Below, in pieces: positions 1-6,412 of a DNA stretch of 11,023 nucleotides (position 1 is its first letter; each line of letters begins with the position of its first letter). The stretch is from Bacillota bacterium (lineage in GTDB: Bacteria > Bacillota_I > Bacilli_A > RFN20 > CAG-826). The notes below the pieces were generated by a model that was not told the DNA's origin, made no database searches, and saw nothing but the letters and a program-made list of their open reading frames with translations. The stretch is from the NCBI GenBank assembly GCA_030831415.1, contig JAURLC010000008.1, forward strand, positions 1 through 11,023, in the 5' to 3' direction. Position numbers and translations under genes: made by a program.

Positions 1-183
1 AACGTGCCACAGTGACGATACTAGATAGAAATGTCTAGGTGAAACGCGGTAAACCCCACAAGCGAGAAACCCAAATTTGGTAGGGGCAGGAGGAATGATC
101 AAACGAAGTCAAACCTTCCTATCTACGATAGAGACAAATGGTCATCGATTACAGAACATGGCTTACAGGGTTACATTAGAACA
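1..183 (+). ncRNA. rnpB: RNase P RNA, type B, 3' part (5' end outside window)
   Basis: This is the catalytic RNA of ribonuclease P, which removes the 5' leader from precursor tRNAs. The sequence matches the conserved 3' half of the Bacillus-type RNA as I remember it. GTGCCACAGTGACGA is at 4-18, followed by a P12-like hairpin (CTAGA/TCTAG around 21-37), then GAAACGCGGTAAACCCCA and GCGAGAAACCCAAATTTGG, then GTAGGGG at 80-86. The universally conserved GAACATGGCTTACAG block, which forms the 3' side of P4, is at 154-168. AGGAGG near 89-94 can pair with CCTTCCT near 114-120 as a P15.1-like stem, a type-B feature. A second stem, CGAT...ATCG, spans about 126-148. The region between P15.1 and the conserved block is shorter than in B. 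subtilis, so one of the P18/P19 arms is probably missing. The 3' strand of P1 should lie around 169-183. The exact mature end cannot be read because its 5' partner is outside the window. Confidence 0.93.
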
Positions 184-185
184 AT

Positions 186-791
186 ATGAATTTACCTACT
201 TGGTTGACATCAATTCGCCTCTTTCTCGTGGTCATCATCCTTGGCCTCTTTTTTTGGCCGTATGAAAATGTAGGAATATTAACCTTTTTAGGAAATGCGA
301 TCAATACGGTTTATGTGATAATTTTCATTGTGTTTGTGGTTGCATCCTTAACAGATTTTTTGGATGGATACTTAGCACGAAAGCTCAAGCAAATTACGGT
401 ATTAGGTACCTTCCTAGATTCCATCGCAGATAAGGTGCTCACCAATGCAACGATGATTGCCTTGGCGTTTCCGTTCGCATGGTTACCTCCAACACAAATT
501 ACGATTCCGCTACTACTTGTGATTGTTATGGTGAGTCGGGATCTTTTAATGGATGCACTTCGAACGTTAGCGATGTCAAAACAAAAAGTTTTGTCTGCAA
601 ATCTATTTGGAAAAATTAAAACCTTCATGCAAATGGTCATGATTCCACTGGTTCTACTTAACAATAGTCCGTTTTCTTTTTTAGAACCTACACTAAATCT
701 AACACTCGTTTTCATTTACATCACGACGATCATGTCACTGGTTTCTTTTGGAATTTATGTGATTCAAAATCGAAATATTTTTACTTCATGA
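186..791 (+). CDS. pgsA: CDP-diacylglycerol--glycerol-3-phosphate 3-phosphatidyltransferase (phosphatidylglycerophosphate synthase)
   Basis: This membrane enzyme joins CDP-diacylglycerol and glycerol-3-phosphate to give phosphatidylglycerophosphate and CMP, the committed step to phosphatidylglycerol and cardiolipin. The 201-residue protein carries the full CDP-alcohol phosphatidyltransferase signature DxxDGxxARx8GxxxDxxxD: D57, D60, G61, A64, R65, G74, D78, D82. Hydrophobic segments lie at about 11-24, 42-55, 83-100, 107-117, 147-160 and 171-192. The stretch SRDLLMDALR (117-126) and LFGKIKT (140-146) match PgsA rather than other family members. The ATG at 186 aligns with the B. subtilis N-terminus (MxNLP), so the start is secure although no Shine-Dalgarno sequence precedes it; the upstream bases are the end of rnpB. 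The stop is TGA followed directly by in-frame TAG, and it overlaps the cinA start. Confidence 0.95.
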   Translation: MNLPTWLTSIRLFLVVIILGLFFWPYENVGILTFLGNAINTVYVIIFIVFVVASLTDFLDGYLARKLKQITVLGTFLDSIADKVLTNATMIALAFPFAWLPPTQITIPLLLVIVMVSRDLLMDALRTLAMSKQKVLSANLFGKIKTFMQMVMIPLVLLNNSPFSFLEPTLNLTLVFIYITTIMSLVSFGIYVIQNRNIFTS

Positions 792-1255
792 TAGAACAAG
801 TAATTGCTCAATTAATGCAACATCAACTGACGCTGGGCAGTGTAGAAAGTGTCACGGGTGGAGCTTTTGCAAGTCAATGCGTTCAGATTCCTGGCGCATC
901 TTCTTGGTTTAAAGGAAGTTTGGTAACCTATCAGATGACCGCCAAACACGAATGGTTAGACATTCCATTATCTCTTTCTTCAGAAACTGGATTAGTGAGT
1001 GAAACGGCCACTGCACTCATGTTGAAAAATGGCTTAAGGAAACTCGGAGTGGAAATCCTTGTTGTCTCTACGGGATCTGCAGGTCCTACTGCTGAAATGC
1101 ATTCCTCCGTAGGAGACGTTTATTTAGGTGTGGCTAATCAAACGAAGTCCCTCATTCGGTCTTATTTTTTTACAGGGAATCGCGAAGCGATACGTGATCA
1201 AAGTGTCGGTGCAATGATTGCATTACTAAATGAATTTTTGCACACCTATTATTAG
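788..1255 (+). CDS. cinA: CinA C-terminal domain protein (nicotinamide-nucleotide amidohydrolase, PncC-like), stand-alone domain
   Basis: The family deamidates nicotinamide mononucleotide to nicotinic acid mononucleotide in pyridine nucleotide recycling. At 155 residues this is only the C-terminal domain. The N-terminal MoCF-like (COG1058) domain that makes Bacillus CinA about 410 residues is absent, and the reading frame is complete rather than broken. Recognisable motifs are ESVTGG (20-25, usually ESCTGG), the GSSxxFxxGxVTY-like block IPGASSWFKGSLVTY (34-48), VSE (70-72), TGSAGP (95-100, usually TGIAGP), VGDVYLG (108-114) and GNREAIRDQSV (130-140). The Cys of ESCTGG is Val22. The start codon lies in the ATGA overlap with pgsA and has no Shine-Dalgarno sequence, which suggests translational coupling. 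Position between pgsA and recA is the usual place of cinA in Bacillota. Whether it is active on NMN is inferred from the family. Confidence 0.88.
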   Translation: MIEQVIAQLMQHQLTLGSVESVTGGAFASQCVQIPGASSWFKGSLVTYQMTAKHEWLDIPLSLSSETGLVSETATALMLKNGLRKLGVEILVVSTGSAGPTAEMHSSVGDVYLGVANQTKSLIRSYFFTGNREAIRDQSVGAMIALLNEFLHTYY

Positions 1256-1272
1256 GTAATTGGTTGTGAATT

Positions 1273-1296
1273 TGATAAAATATAGGACATTGAGGT
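1273..1296 (+). promoter_or_regulatory. Candidate extended -10 promoter and Shine-Dalgarno of recA
   Basis: TGATAAAAT at 1273-1281 fits the extended -10 form TGnTATAAT with one mismatch. No convincing -35 hexamer sits 16-18 bases upstream, as often happens with extended -10 promoters. A transcript starting about 7 bases after the -10 would include GAGGT at 1292-1296, a good Shine-Dalgarno 7 bases before the recA ATG. I see no Bacillus-type LexA box (CGAAC-N4-GTTCG) between cinA and recA. The same ten bases TGATAAAATA occur before mutS. Confidence 0.6.
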
Positions 1297-1303
1297 AATC
1301 ACC

Positions 1304-2308
1304 ATGGCAAAAGATGTAGACAACAAGCAAAAACGAGACGATGCATTAGAAGAAGCATTAAAAAATATTGAAAAAACCTTTGGTAAAGGTGCTGTGATGA
1401 AACTAGGGGAACGTCCTGAAGTAACAGTGGATACGATTTCCTCTGGCTCCATTTCCTTAGATATTGCCTTAGGTATTGGGGGCTATCCAAAAGGGCGTAT
1501 TGTTGAAATTTATGGACCTGAATCCAGCGGTAAAACCACACTTGCATTATCTGCCATTGCGGAAGCACAACGTGGTGGAGGAAGAGCCGCCTTTGTCGAT
1601 GCAGAGCATGCCATTGATCCAGTTTACGCTCGTAAACTTGGTGTCAACATTGATGAGCTCATTTTGTCACAACCTGATAATGGTGAGCAAGGGTTAGAAA
1701 TTGTCGAAATGTTAGCCCATTCCAATGCGATTGATTTAATTATCGTCGATTCGGTTGCAGCATTAGTTCCCCAAGCGGAATTGGATGGTGTTATGTCCGA
1801 TAATCAAGTTGGTTTACAAGCTCGCTTAATGTCTAAGGCGATGCGAAAACTTGCAGGTGTTTTAAACAAATCGAACTGTACCGTTATCTTTATTAACCAA
1901 TTACGTGAAAAAGTCGGTATCGCTTATGGAAACCCAGAAGTTACTTCAGGGGGACGTGCCTTAAAGTTTTATGCGTCCATTCGTATTGATATTCGCCGAT
2001 CCGAAGCATTAAAAAATGGCGATGTTGTGATCGGCAATAAGGTTAGAATTAAAGTTGTGAAAAACAAGGTTGCGCCACCCTTTACCGCTTGTGAAATTGA
2101 ATTGATGTATGGTTTAGGGTTTTCAAAAGTTGGCGAAATTTTAGATTTAGCAACCGATGCGGGTATTGTCAAAAAGATGGGTTCTTGGTATGACCTTAAT
2201 GGCACAAGACTTGGGCAAGGACGCGAAAACGCAAAAGAATTCTTAGTCAATAATCCAACGACTTTGGAAGCATTGGAAAAACAAATTAAGACAGGCGAAA
2301 TCGTCTAA
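1304..2308 (+). CDS. recA: RecA recombinase
   Basis: RecA forms ATP-dependent filaments on single-stranded DNA, drives strand exchange, and acts as co-protease for LexA where LexA exists. The 334-residue protein shows Walker A GPESSGKTT (71-79), the EHAIDP block (101-106), Walker B LIIVDS (145-150), loop L1 around 156-168, and loop L2 from NQLREKVG (199) to TSGG (214-217), followed by RALKFYAS. In L2 the usual MFGNPE is AYGNPE (207-212), so the aromatic corresponding to E. coli Phe203 is Tyr208. The protein ends at GEIV without the usual run of acidic residues, about 14 residues shorter than B. subtilis RecA. The start is set by the conserved N-terminal helix and by GAGGT 7 bases upstream. 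A terminator follows, so recA appears to end its own unit. Confidence 0.98.
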   Translation: MAKDVDNKQKRDDALEEALKNIEKTFGKGAVMKLGERPEVTVDTISSGSISLDIALGIGGYPKGRIVEIYGPESSGKTTLALSAIAEAQRGGGRAAFVDAEHAIDPVYARKLGVNIDELILSQPDNGEQGLEIVEMLAHSNAIDLIIVDSVAALVPQAELDGVMSDNQVGLQARLMSKAMRKLAGVLNKSNCTVIFINQLREKVGIAYGNPEVTSGGRALKFYASIRIDIRRSEALKNGDVVIGNKVRIKVVKNKVAPPFTACEIELMYGLGFSKVGEILDLATDAGIVKKMGSWYDLNGTRLGQGRENAKEFLVNNPTTLEALEKQIKTGEIV

Positions 2309-2339
2309 ACGATCACTCTGCTTTACGAAGGATAAAAAT

Positions 2340-2364
2340 AGAGGATATAAAGTCCTCTTTTTTT
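2340..2364 (+). terminator. Rho-independent terminator downstream of recA
   Basis: AGAGGA (2340-2345) pairs with TCCTCT (2353-2358) across a 7-base loop. The stem runs directly into a T-run ending at 2364. It lies about 30 bases after the recA stop codon and points in the direction of transcription. Confidence 0.92.
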
Positions 2365-2546
2365 ATAGGCAAACAAAAGATTGTTTGGTATCATTAAGGA
2401 GTATCGCAAGATACTGATATATAGAACCGTTAAAGTCGATTTCAAAAACTAATTAGGGAAACCTACTTAAAAAACCACTTTATCCAATCATTAACCCATG
2501 CGTTTTTGATTATTCCTCTTCATTTTTATATATCAATCGACATTTT
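2365..2546 (+). other. Gene-free recA-rny spacer with several small hairpins
   Basis: No credible open reading frame is seen on either strand. Perfect hairpins are CAAACAA-AAGA-TTGTTTG (2370-2387), AGTATC-GCAA-GATACT (2400-2415) and TAGG-GAAA-CCTA (2454-2465); the last two have GNRA tetraloops. TATC (2389-2392) can extend the second stem with GATA (2416-2419). A long-range pairing is possible between GTCGATT (2435-2441) and AATCGAC (2535-2541), extended by TTAAA/TTTAA across a 2-base bulge. I do not recognise a known riboswitch, T-box, 6S or SRP RNA. It may be an undescribed RNA, part of a long rny leader, or ordinary spacer. The pairing statistics alone are weak, except for the hairpin nearest rny, which is listed separately. 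Confidence 0.4.
2506..2534 (+). promoter_or_regulatory. Candidate promoter for the rny operon
   Basis: TTGATT (2506-2511) and TATATC (2529-2534) are separated by 17 bases; TATATA at 2527-2532 is an alternative -10 with a 15-base spacer. Each hexamer matches its consensus at four or five positions. Because recA is closed by a terminator, the rny-ymdB-miaB-ricA block needs its own promoter, and this is the best-placed one. Transcription would begin near 2541, just before the 9-bp hairpin. Confidence 0.45.
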
Positions 2547-2589
2547 AAATGATGGCGAGTCACCATCATTTTCATAAGAAAGGAGACTC
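2547..2589 (+). promoter_or_regulatory. Hairpin in the rny leader with possible pseudoknot over the ribosome binding site
   Basis: AAATGATGG (2547-2555) pairs perfectly with CCATCATTT (2563-2571) around the loop CGAGTCA (2556-2562). The rny Shine-Dalgarno AAAGGAG is at 2579-2585, 6 bases before the ATG. The loop bases GAGTC (2557-2561) are complementary to GACTC (2585-2589), which begins at the last G of the Shine-Dalgarno and runs to 3 bases before the ATG. An H-type pseudoknot could therefore cover the ribosome binding site. There is no T-run after the stem, so it is not a terminator. The hairpin is directly visible; the pseudoknot and any regulatory role are inferred. Confidence 0.5.
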
Positions 2590-2591
2590 AT

Positions 2592-4154
2592 ATGGAACCA
2601 GGAATCGTTATTCTTTTGGTTGTATTAGCATTACTTGTTGGTATTGGTTTAGGCATTGTTTTGTATTTTTTATTACCAATTTTTCGAGCGAAGGAAGCAA
2701 ATAAAAAAGCAAATAAAATTATTCGTGATGCTGAAATCAAAGCGGATCATATTACAAAAAACGCGCAACTTGATGCGAAACAAACCGTCTATGAATTAAA
2801 GCAAGAAGCAGATAAAGAAATCAAGGAAAGAAAAGCGGAAGTGACCTCGTATGAAAATAAATTATTTCAACGAGAACAAAGTATTGATCGCCGCGATCAG
2901 GCTTTGCTTCAAAAAGAGAAAAATCTTGAAGATAAAATCGAGTTAAATCAAAAGCGTACCAAAGAAATTGAACGCAAAGAAGAAGTGCTTCAATTGAAGT
3001 TGGATTCTATTATTCATGAACTTGAAAAAGTTTCTGCCTATTCTCAAACCGAGGCAAAAGCGGAAATTATGGCGCGTGTGGAAGCTAAACTCGCCAATGA
3101 GATTGCTGCCTACATTAAAAATCGTGAAGAAGAAGCCAAAGATCAAGCAAACCTACTAGCAAACGAAGTATTAGGGATGACAATTAATCGATACGCTCAA
3201 GATTTTGTTACTGAACGTACCGTCTCTGTGGTGAGTTTGCCTAGTGATGAAATGAAAGGTCGTATTATTGGCCGTGAAGGTCGTAATATTCGTACCTTAG
3301 AACAAGCTTTAGGTGTTGATTTAATTATTGATGACACCCCTGAAGTGATTACGGTTTCAAGCTTTGATCCCATTCGAAGAGAAACCGCGAAACGCGCTTT
3401 AGAAATCTTATTAAAAGATGGTCGTATTCAACCTTCACGTATTGAAGAAGTGGTTGCTAAAGTCAAAGGTGAATTGAATGAAGTGATTCACAAAGCAGGA
3501 CAAGAAGCCGCTTTCCGATTGGGGTTAGCGAATATACATCCTGAGTTACTGGATATTGTAGGTCGTTTAAAATATCGTACATCCTATGGTCAAAATGCAT
3601 TTGATCACTCGATCGAAGTTTCCAAATTATGTGGTATTATGGCCGCTGAAATGGGTCTTGACCAAAATATGGCCAAACGCGCAGGTTTGTTACATGATGT
3701 GGGTAAAGCGATTGACTTTGAAATGGAAGGTAGCCACGTTGAACTTGGTGCGCGTTTTGCTCGCAAATATAACGAACCAGATGTGGTCATTAATGCGATT
3801 GAATCGCATCATGGAGATACAGAAGTTAAATATGTCATTTCTCACTTAGTCATCGCTGCCGATACTTTATCCGCTGCTCGACCAGGTGCTCGTTCAGAAA
3901 CCCTTGAAACGTACATTAAACGATTAGAAGCTTTAGAAAATATTTGTAAGTCCTATGATGGTGTTGCCCAAAGCTATGCGATGCAATCAGGCCGAGAAAT
4001 TCGTGTCATGGTTGTCCCGGATAAACTCGATGATGCTGCCTCCTTTAAACTTGCACGTGATATCAAAGATCGTATTGAAAATGAAATGACGTATCCGGGT
4101 CAAATTAAAGTTTCCGTTATTCGTGAGTTCCGGGCGGTTGAAGTCGCTAAATAG
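2592..4154 (+). CDS. rny: Ribonuclease Y (membrane-anchored endoribonuclease)
   Basis: RNase Y starts decay and processing of many mRNAs in Bacillota and sits on the inner face of the membrane. The protein has 520 residues, the same length as the B. subtilis enzyme. Domains in order are an N-terminal membrane anchor (about 5-30, mostly Val/Leu/Ile/Gly), a long charged coiled coil (about 32-190), a KH RNA-binding domain with GRIIGREGRNIR (223-234), and an HD domain. Metal-site residues are H339 in FDHS and the H368-D369 pair in LLHDVGK. The pair falls at the same positions as in B. subtilis. The HH at 406-407 and D424 are further likely site residues. The ATG is supported by AAAGGAG 6 bases upstream. 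It is followed 8 bases later by ymdB, as in Bacillus. RicA, a factor that directs RNase Y, is encoded two genes downstream. Confidence 0.98.
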   Translation: MEPGIVILLVVLALLVGIGLGIVLYFLLPIFRAKEANKKANKIIRDAEIKADHITKNAQLDAKQTVYELKQEADKEIKERKAEVTSYENKLFQREQSIDRRDQALLQKEKNLEDKIELNQKRTKEIERKEEVLQLKLDSIIHELEKVSAYSQTEAKAEIMARVEAKLANEIAAYIKNREEEAKDQANLLANEVLGMTINRYAQDFVTERTVSVVSLPSDEMKGRIIGREGRNIRTLEQALGVDLIIDDTPEVITVSSFDPIRRETAKRALEILLKDGRIQPSRIEEVVAKVKGELNEVIHKAGQEAAFRLGLANIHPELLDIVGRLKYRTSYGQNAFDHSIEVSKLCGIMAAEMGLDQNMAKRAGLLHDVGKAIDFEMEGSHVELGARFARKYNEPDVVINAIESHHGDTEVKYVISHLVIAADTLSAARPGARSETLETYIKRLEALENICKSYDGVAQSYAMQSGREIRVMVVPDKLDDAASFKLARDIKDRIENEMTYPGQIKVSVIREFRAVEVAK

Positions 4155-4162
4155 GACTGTTT

Positions 4163-4951
4163 GTGTTTCGTATTCTTTTCTTAGGCGATATTGTCGGCCG
4201 TCCTGGACGTGAAGCTGTCCGTCAATTTTTACCTATACTTCGCAAAGAATTCGACCTTGATTTTGTCGTTGCAAATGTCGAAAACGCTACACATGGAAAA
4301 GGGTTAAGTAAGTCCCATTATAATGCGCTTAATGACATGGGAATTAATGTCATGACATTAGGAAACCATTATGCCGCACAAGCGGAATTAAAACAGTACA
4401 TTTCCAATACGCTTAAAGTATTACGGCCGGCGAATTTAAAAACACCTTATCCTGGAATTGGTACAAGTGTTTTTTCCCTTAACAATCGATCGATTCGGAT
4501 TACGTCGCTTCTGGGTCAAGCTTTCATGCATGAAGAAGTCGACAATCCTTTTGATACGTTAGAGAACATCGTTCATTCGCTTGCCCCTACCGACATTCAC
4601 CTCGTTGATTTTCATGCTGAAACAACCGGAGAAAAGATGGCACTAGCGTATGCGTTTGACGGAAAAATCACAGCGTTAGTTGGTACCCACACCCACATTC
4701 AAACTGCGGATGAACGAATACTTCCTTTGGGAACTGGGTACGTAACGGATTTAGGAATGTGCGGTCCTTACGATAGTGTTCTTGGCGTAAAAAAAGAAAT
4801 TATTATTCAACGTTTATGGAAACAAACAAAACTAAAACACGAAGTAGATTTAGGTGAAAACGCTTTATTGAATGGTTTAATTTTTGAATTGAATGATCAA
4901 CATAAGATTACTTCACTTCAACGATTGTATCGCGTGGTAAAATGGAGATAA
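4163..4951 (+). CDS. ymdB: YmdB family metallophosphoesterase (2',3'-cyclic nucleotide phosphodiesterase)
   Basis: The family is a dinuclear-metal phosphodiesterase; B. subtilis YmdB hydrolyses 2',3'-cyclic nucleotides and affects biofilm gene expression. The 262-residue protein (B. subtilis 264) has the expected ligands: D9 in GDIVGRPGR, E40 and N41 in VENATHGKGL, N68 and H69 in GNH, H151 in DFHAE, and H176 and H178 in GTHTHIQTAD. LGMCGPYDSVLG (197-208) is the conserved TD(V/L)GM(T)GPYD block. One deviation is that the usual GNHTWDxKE reads GNHYAAQAE (67-75), losing Trp and Asp next to the metal site. The start is GTG at 4163, which aligns with the family N-terminus. AGGA at 4153-4156, overlapping the rny stop, serves as a weak Shine-Dalgarno. 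In-frame TAA at 4148 leaves no better start. Translation is probably coupled to rny. Confidence 0.95.
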   Translation: MFRILFLGDIVGRPGREAVRQFLPILRKEFDLDFVVANVENATHGKGLSKSHYNALNDMGINVMTLGNHYAAQAELKQYISNTLKVLRPANLKTPYPGIGTSVFSLNNRSIRITSLLGQAFMHEEVDNPFDTLENIVHSLAPTDIHLVDFHAETTGEKMALAYAFDGKITALVGTHTHIQTADERILPLGTGYVTDLGMCGPYDSVLGVKKEIIIQRLWKQTKLKHEVDLGENALLNGLIFELNDQHKITSLQRLYRVVKWR

Positions 4952-4954
4952 ATT

Positions 4955-6412
4955 ATGGCAAAAATTGTAGATATTGTTGATAAACCCGATTTAGATAAAG
5001 CACGTTCGCGTGTTCGTCAAGAAATTCCTGTTGTTCGTGATGAAATCGTTGTTCCAGAACGTCTTAGGGAATATGCATTTGGACGTCGTTATTTTATTCG
5101 GACGTATGGTTGTCAAGCAAACGTCCGTGACGAAGAACATATGCGTGGATACCTTGAACTTGCAGGATTTACTTCCGTTCATGAAGAATCGTTAGCCGAT
5201 CTCGTCATCATCAATACATGTGCGATTCGCGAAAATGCTGAAGATAAAGTGTTTGGGGAACTTGGGATGCTTAAAACGTTGAAAAGTTCCAAACCTGACA
5301 TGATTATTGCGGTTGCAGGATGCATGGTTCAACAAACGCATATCGTCGACAAAATTACTCAAATCTACCGGCATGTTGATTTGATGTTTGGAACACACAA
5401 TATTCATCATATTCTTGAATTGTTGGATGAAGTCTATGAAAAACGTGTTCGTATTGTCAATGTTCCTTCTAAATACGGCGAAATTATTGAAAACATGCCG
5501 ACCAAACGTACCCATCGATATAAAGCATTTGTGAATATCATGTATGGTTGTGATAAGTTTTGTACGTATTGTATCGTTCCTTACACACGTGGAAAAGAAC
5601 GTTCGCGTCATTTGCCCGATATCATCGCTGAATGTGAAAAACTTGTCAAAGATGGTTATCAAGAAATTACGCTTGTCGGGCAAAATGTAAACTCATATGG
5701 GAAAGATTTTAAAGATGGAACCGACTTCGCTCAATTATTAAAAGCTGTTGCAGAAACAGGCATTCCTCGACTCCGGTTTATGACATCCCATCCGTGGGAC
5801 TTTACCGATGCGATGATTGAAACCATTGCCACCTACGATAATATTATGAAACATATTCATTTACCGTTCCAAGCAGGTGATGATATGGTTTTACGGCTTA
5901 TGGCACGTCGTTACACAGTCGCTTCTTACACCGATTTAGTTCGACGCATGCGTGAAAAAATTCCTAATTTAACGTTAACAACAGATATTATTGTAGGTTT
6001 CCCTAACGAAACTGAAGAACAATTTCAAGGGACATTAAAACTCGTCAAAGAAATTGCCTTTGATGCATGCTACACCTTTATTTATTCCCCACGAAAAGGG
6101 ACACCAGCATTTAAGATGATCGATAATGTCACCTTAGAAGAAAAACAACAACGGTTTTATCAACTAAAAGAAATTGTAGATACGATTGCAAAAAATCGTG
6201 CAGAAGTGATGGTAGGCGGTGTTTATCCTGTCCTTGTGGATGGGATTAGCAAACGAAAAGATGATATGTTATCCGCTTATACTGAAAATGCAAAACTCGT
6301 TCATTTTAAAGGGGACGTATCCTTAACTGGGAAAATAGTCCATGTTCGCATACAAGAATCCAATGTTTACACATTATTTGGGGAACTCGTGGATGACGGA
6401 GCTCGCGCGTAA
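4955..6412 (+). CDS. miaB: tRNA-2-methylthio-N6-dimethylallyladenosine synthase (methylthiotransferase)
   Basis: MiaB is a radical-SAM enzyme that adds a methylthio group to i6A37, giving ms2i6A in tRNAs that read UNN codons. The 485-residue protein has the N-terminal UPF0004 domain with auxiliary-cluster cysteines C53 (TYGCQAN), C89 (NTCAIRENAEDK) and C123 (AGCMVQ). The radical-SAM CxxxCxxC is C199, C203, C206 in YGCDKFCTYCIVPYTRG. A C-terminal TRAM RNA-binding domain spans about 418-480. The usual GCQMN is GCQAN; the cysteine and asparagine are kept. An N-terminal extension of about 45 residues precedes the first domain, as in other Bacillota. The ATG has GGAG at 4944-4947, inside the end of ymdB. 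Its 3' end overlaps ricA by 20 bases. MiaA, which makes its substrate, begins at 10946. Confidence 0.97.
   Translation: MAKIVDIVDKPDLDKARSRVRQEIPVVRDEIVVPERLREYAFGRRYFIRTYGCQANVRDEEHMRGYLELAGFTSVHEESLADLVIINTCAIRENAEDKVFGELGMLKTLKSSKPDMIIAVAGCMVQQTHIVDKITQIYRHVDLMFGTHNIHHILELLDEVYEKRVRIVNVPSKYGEIIENMPTKRTHRYKAFVNIMYGCDKFCTYCIVPYTRGKERSRHLPDIIAECEKLVKDGYQEITLVGQNVNSYGKDFKDGTDFAQLLKAVAETGIPRLRFMTSHPWDFTDAMIETIATYDNIMKHIHLPFQAGDDMVLRLMARRYTVASYTDLVRRMREKIPNLTLTTDIIVGFPNETEEQFQGTLKLVKEIAFDACYTFIYSPRKGTPAFKMIDNVTLEEKQQRFYQLKEIVDTIAKNRAEVMVGGVYPVLVDGISKRKDDMLSAYTENAKLVHFKGDVSLTGKIVHVRIQESNVYTLFGELVDDGARA

Noticed and set aside
77..265. Open reading frame of 62 codons overlapping rnpB and pgsA; an internal ATG at 95 is preceded by AGGAGG
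   Set aside because: The AGGAGG is one strand of the P15.1-like stem of RNase P RNA, and the frame runs out of phase through pgsA with no recognisable protein.
311..715. 134-codon frame on the minus strand inside pgsA
   Set aside because: Antisense shadow of a conserved gene with no recognisable motif.
2547..2572. The 9-bp hairpin before rny read as a terminator
   Set aside because: After the stem there is only one T before C, far short of a T-run, and a strong Shine-Dalgarno follows immediately.
2549..2704. Small frame beginning ATGATGGCG and overlapping the rny start
   Set aside because: Its start codons are the 5' arm of the 9-bp hairpin, it has no Shine-Dalgarno, and most of it lies out of frame inside rny.
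5192..5683. 163-codon frame on the minus strand
   Set aside because: It lies wholly within miaB, which is intact with all cluster cysteines. The translation shows no domain and looks like a shadow of the + strand codons.
6342..6392. Longer start for ricA at the ATG at 6342
   Set aside because: It would add 17 residues unlike the family and a 71-base overlap with miaB. The ATG at 6393 has a Shine-Dalgarno at a good distance and fits the family N-terminus.
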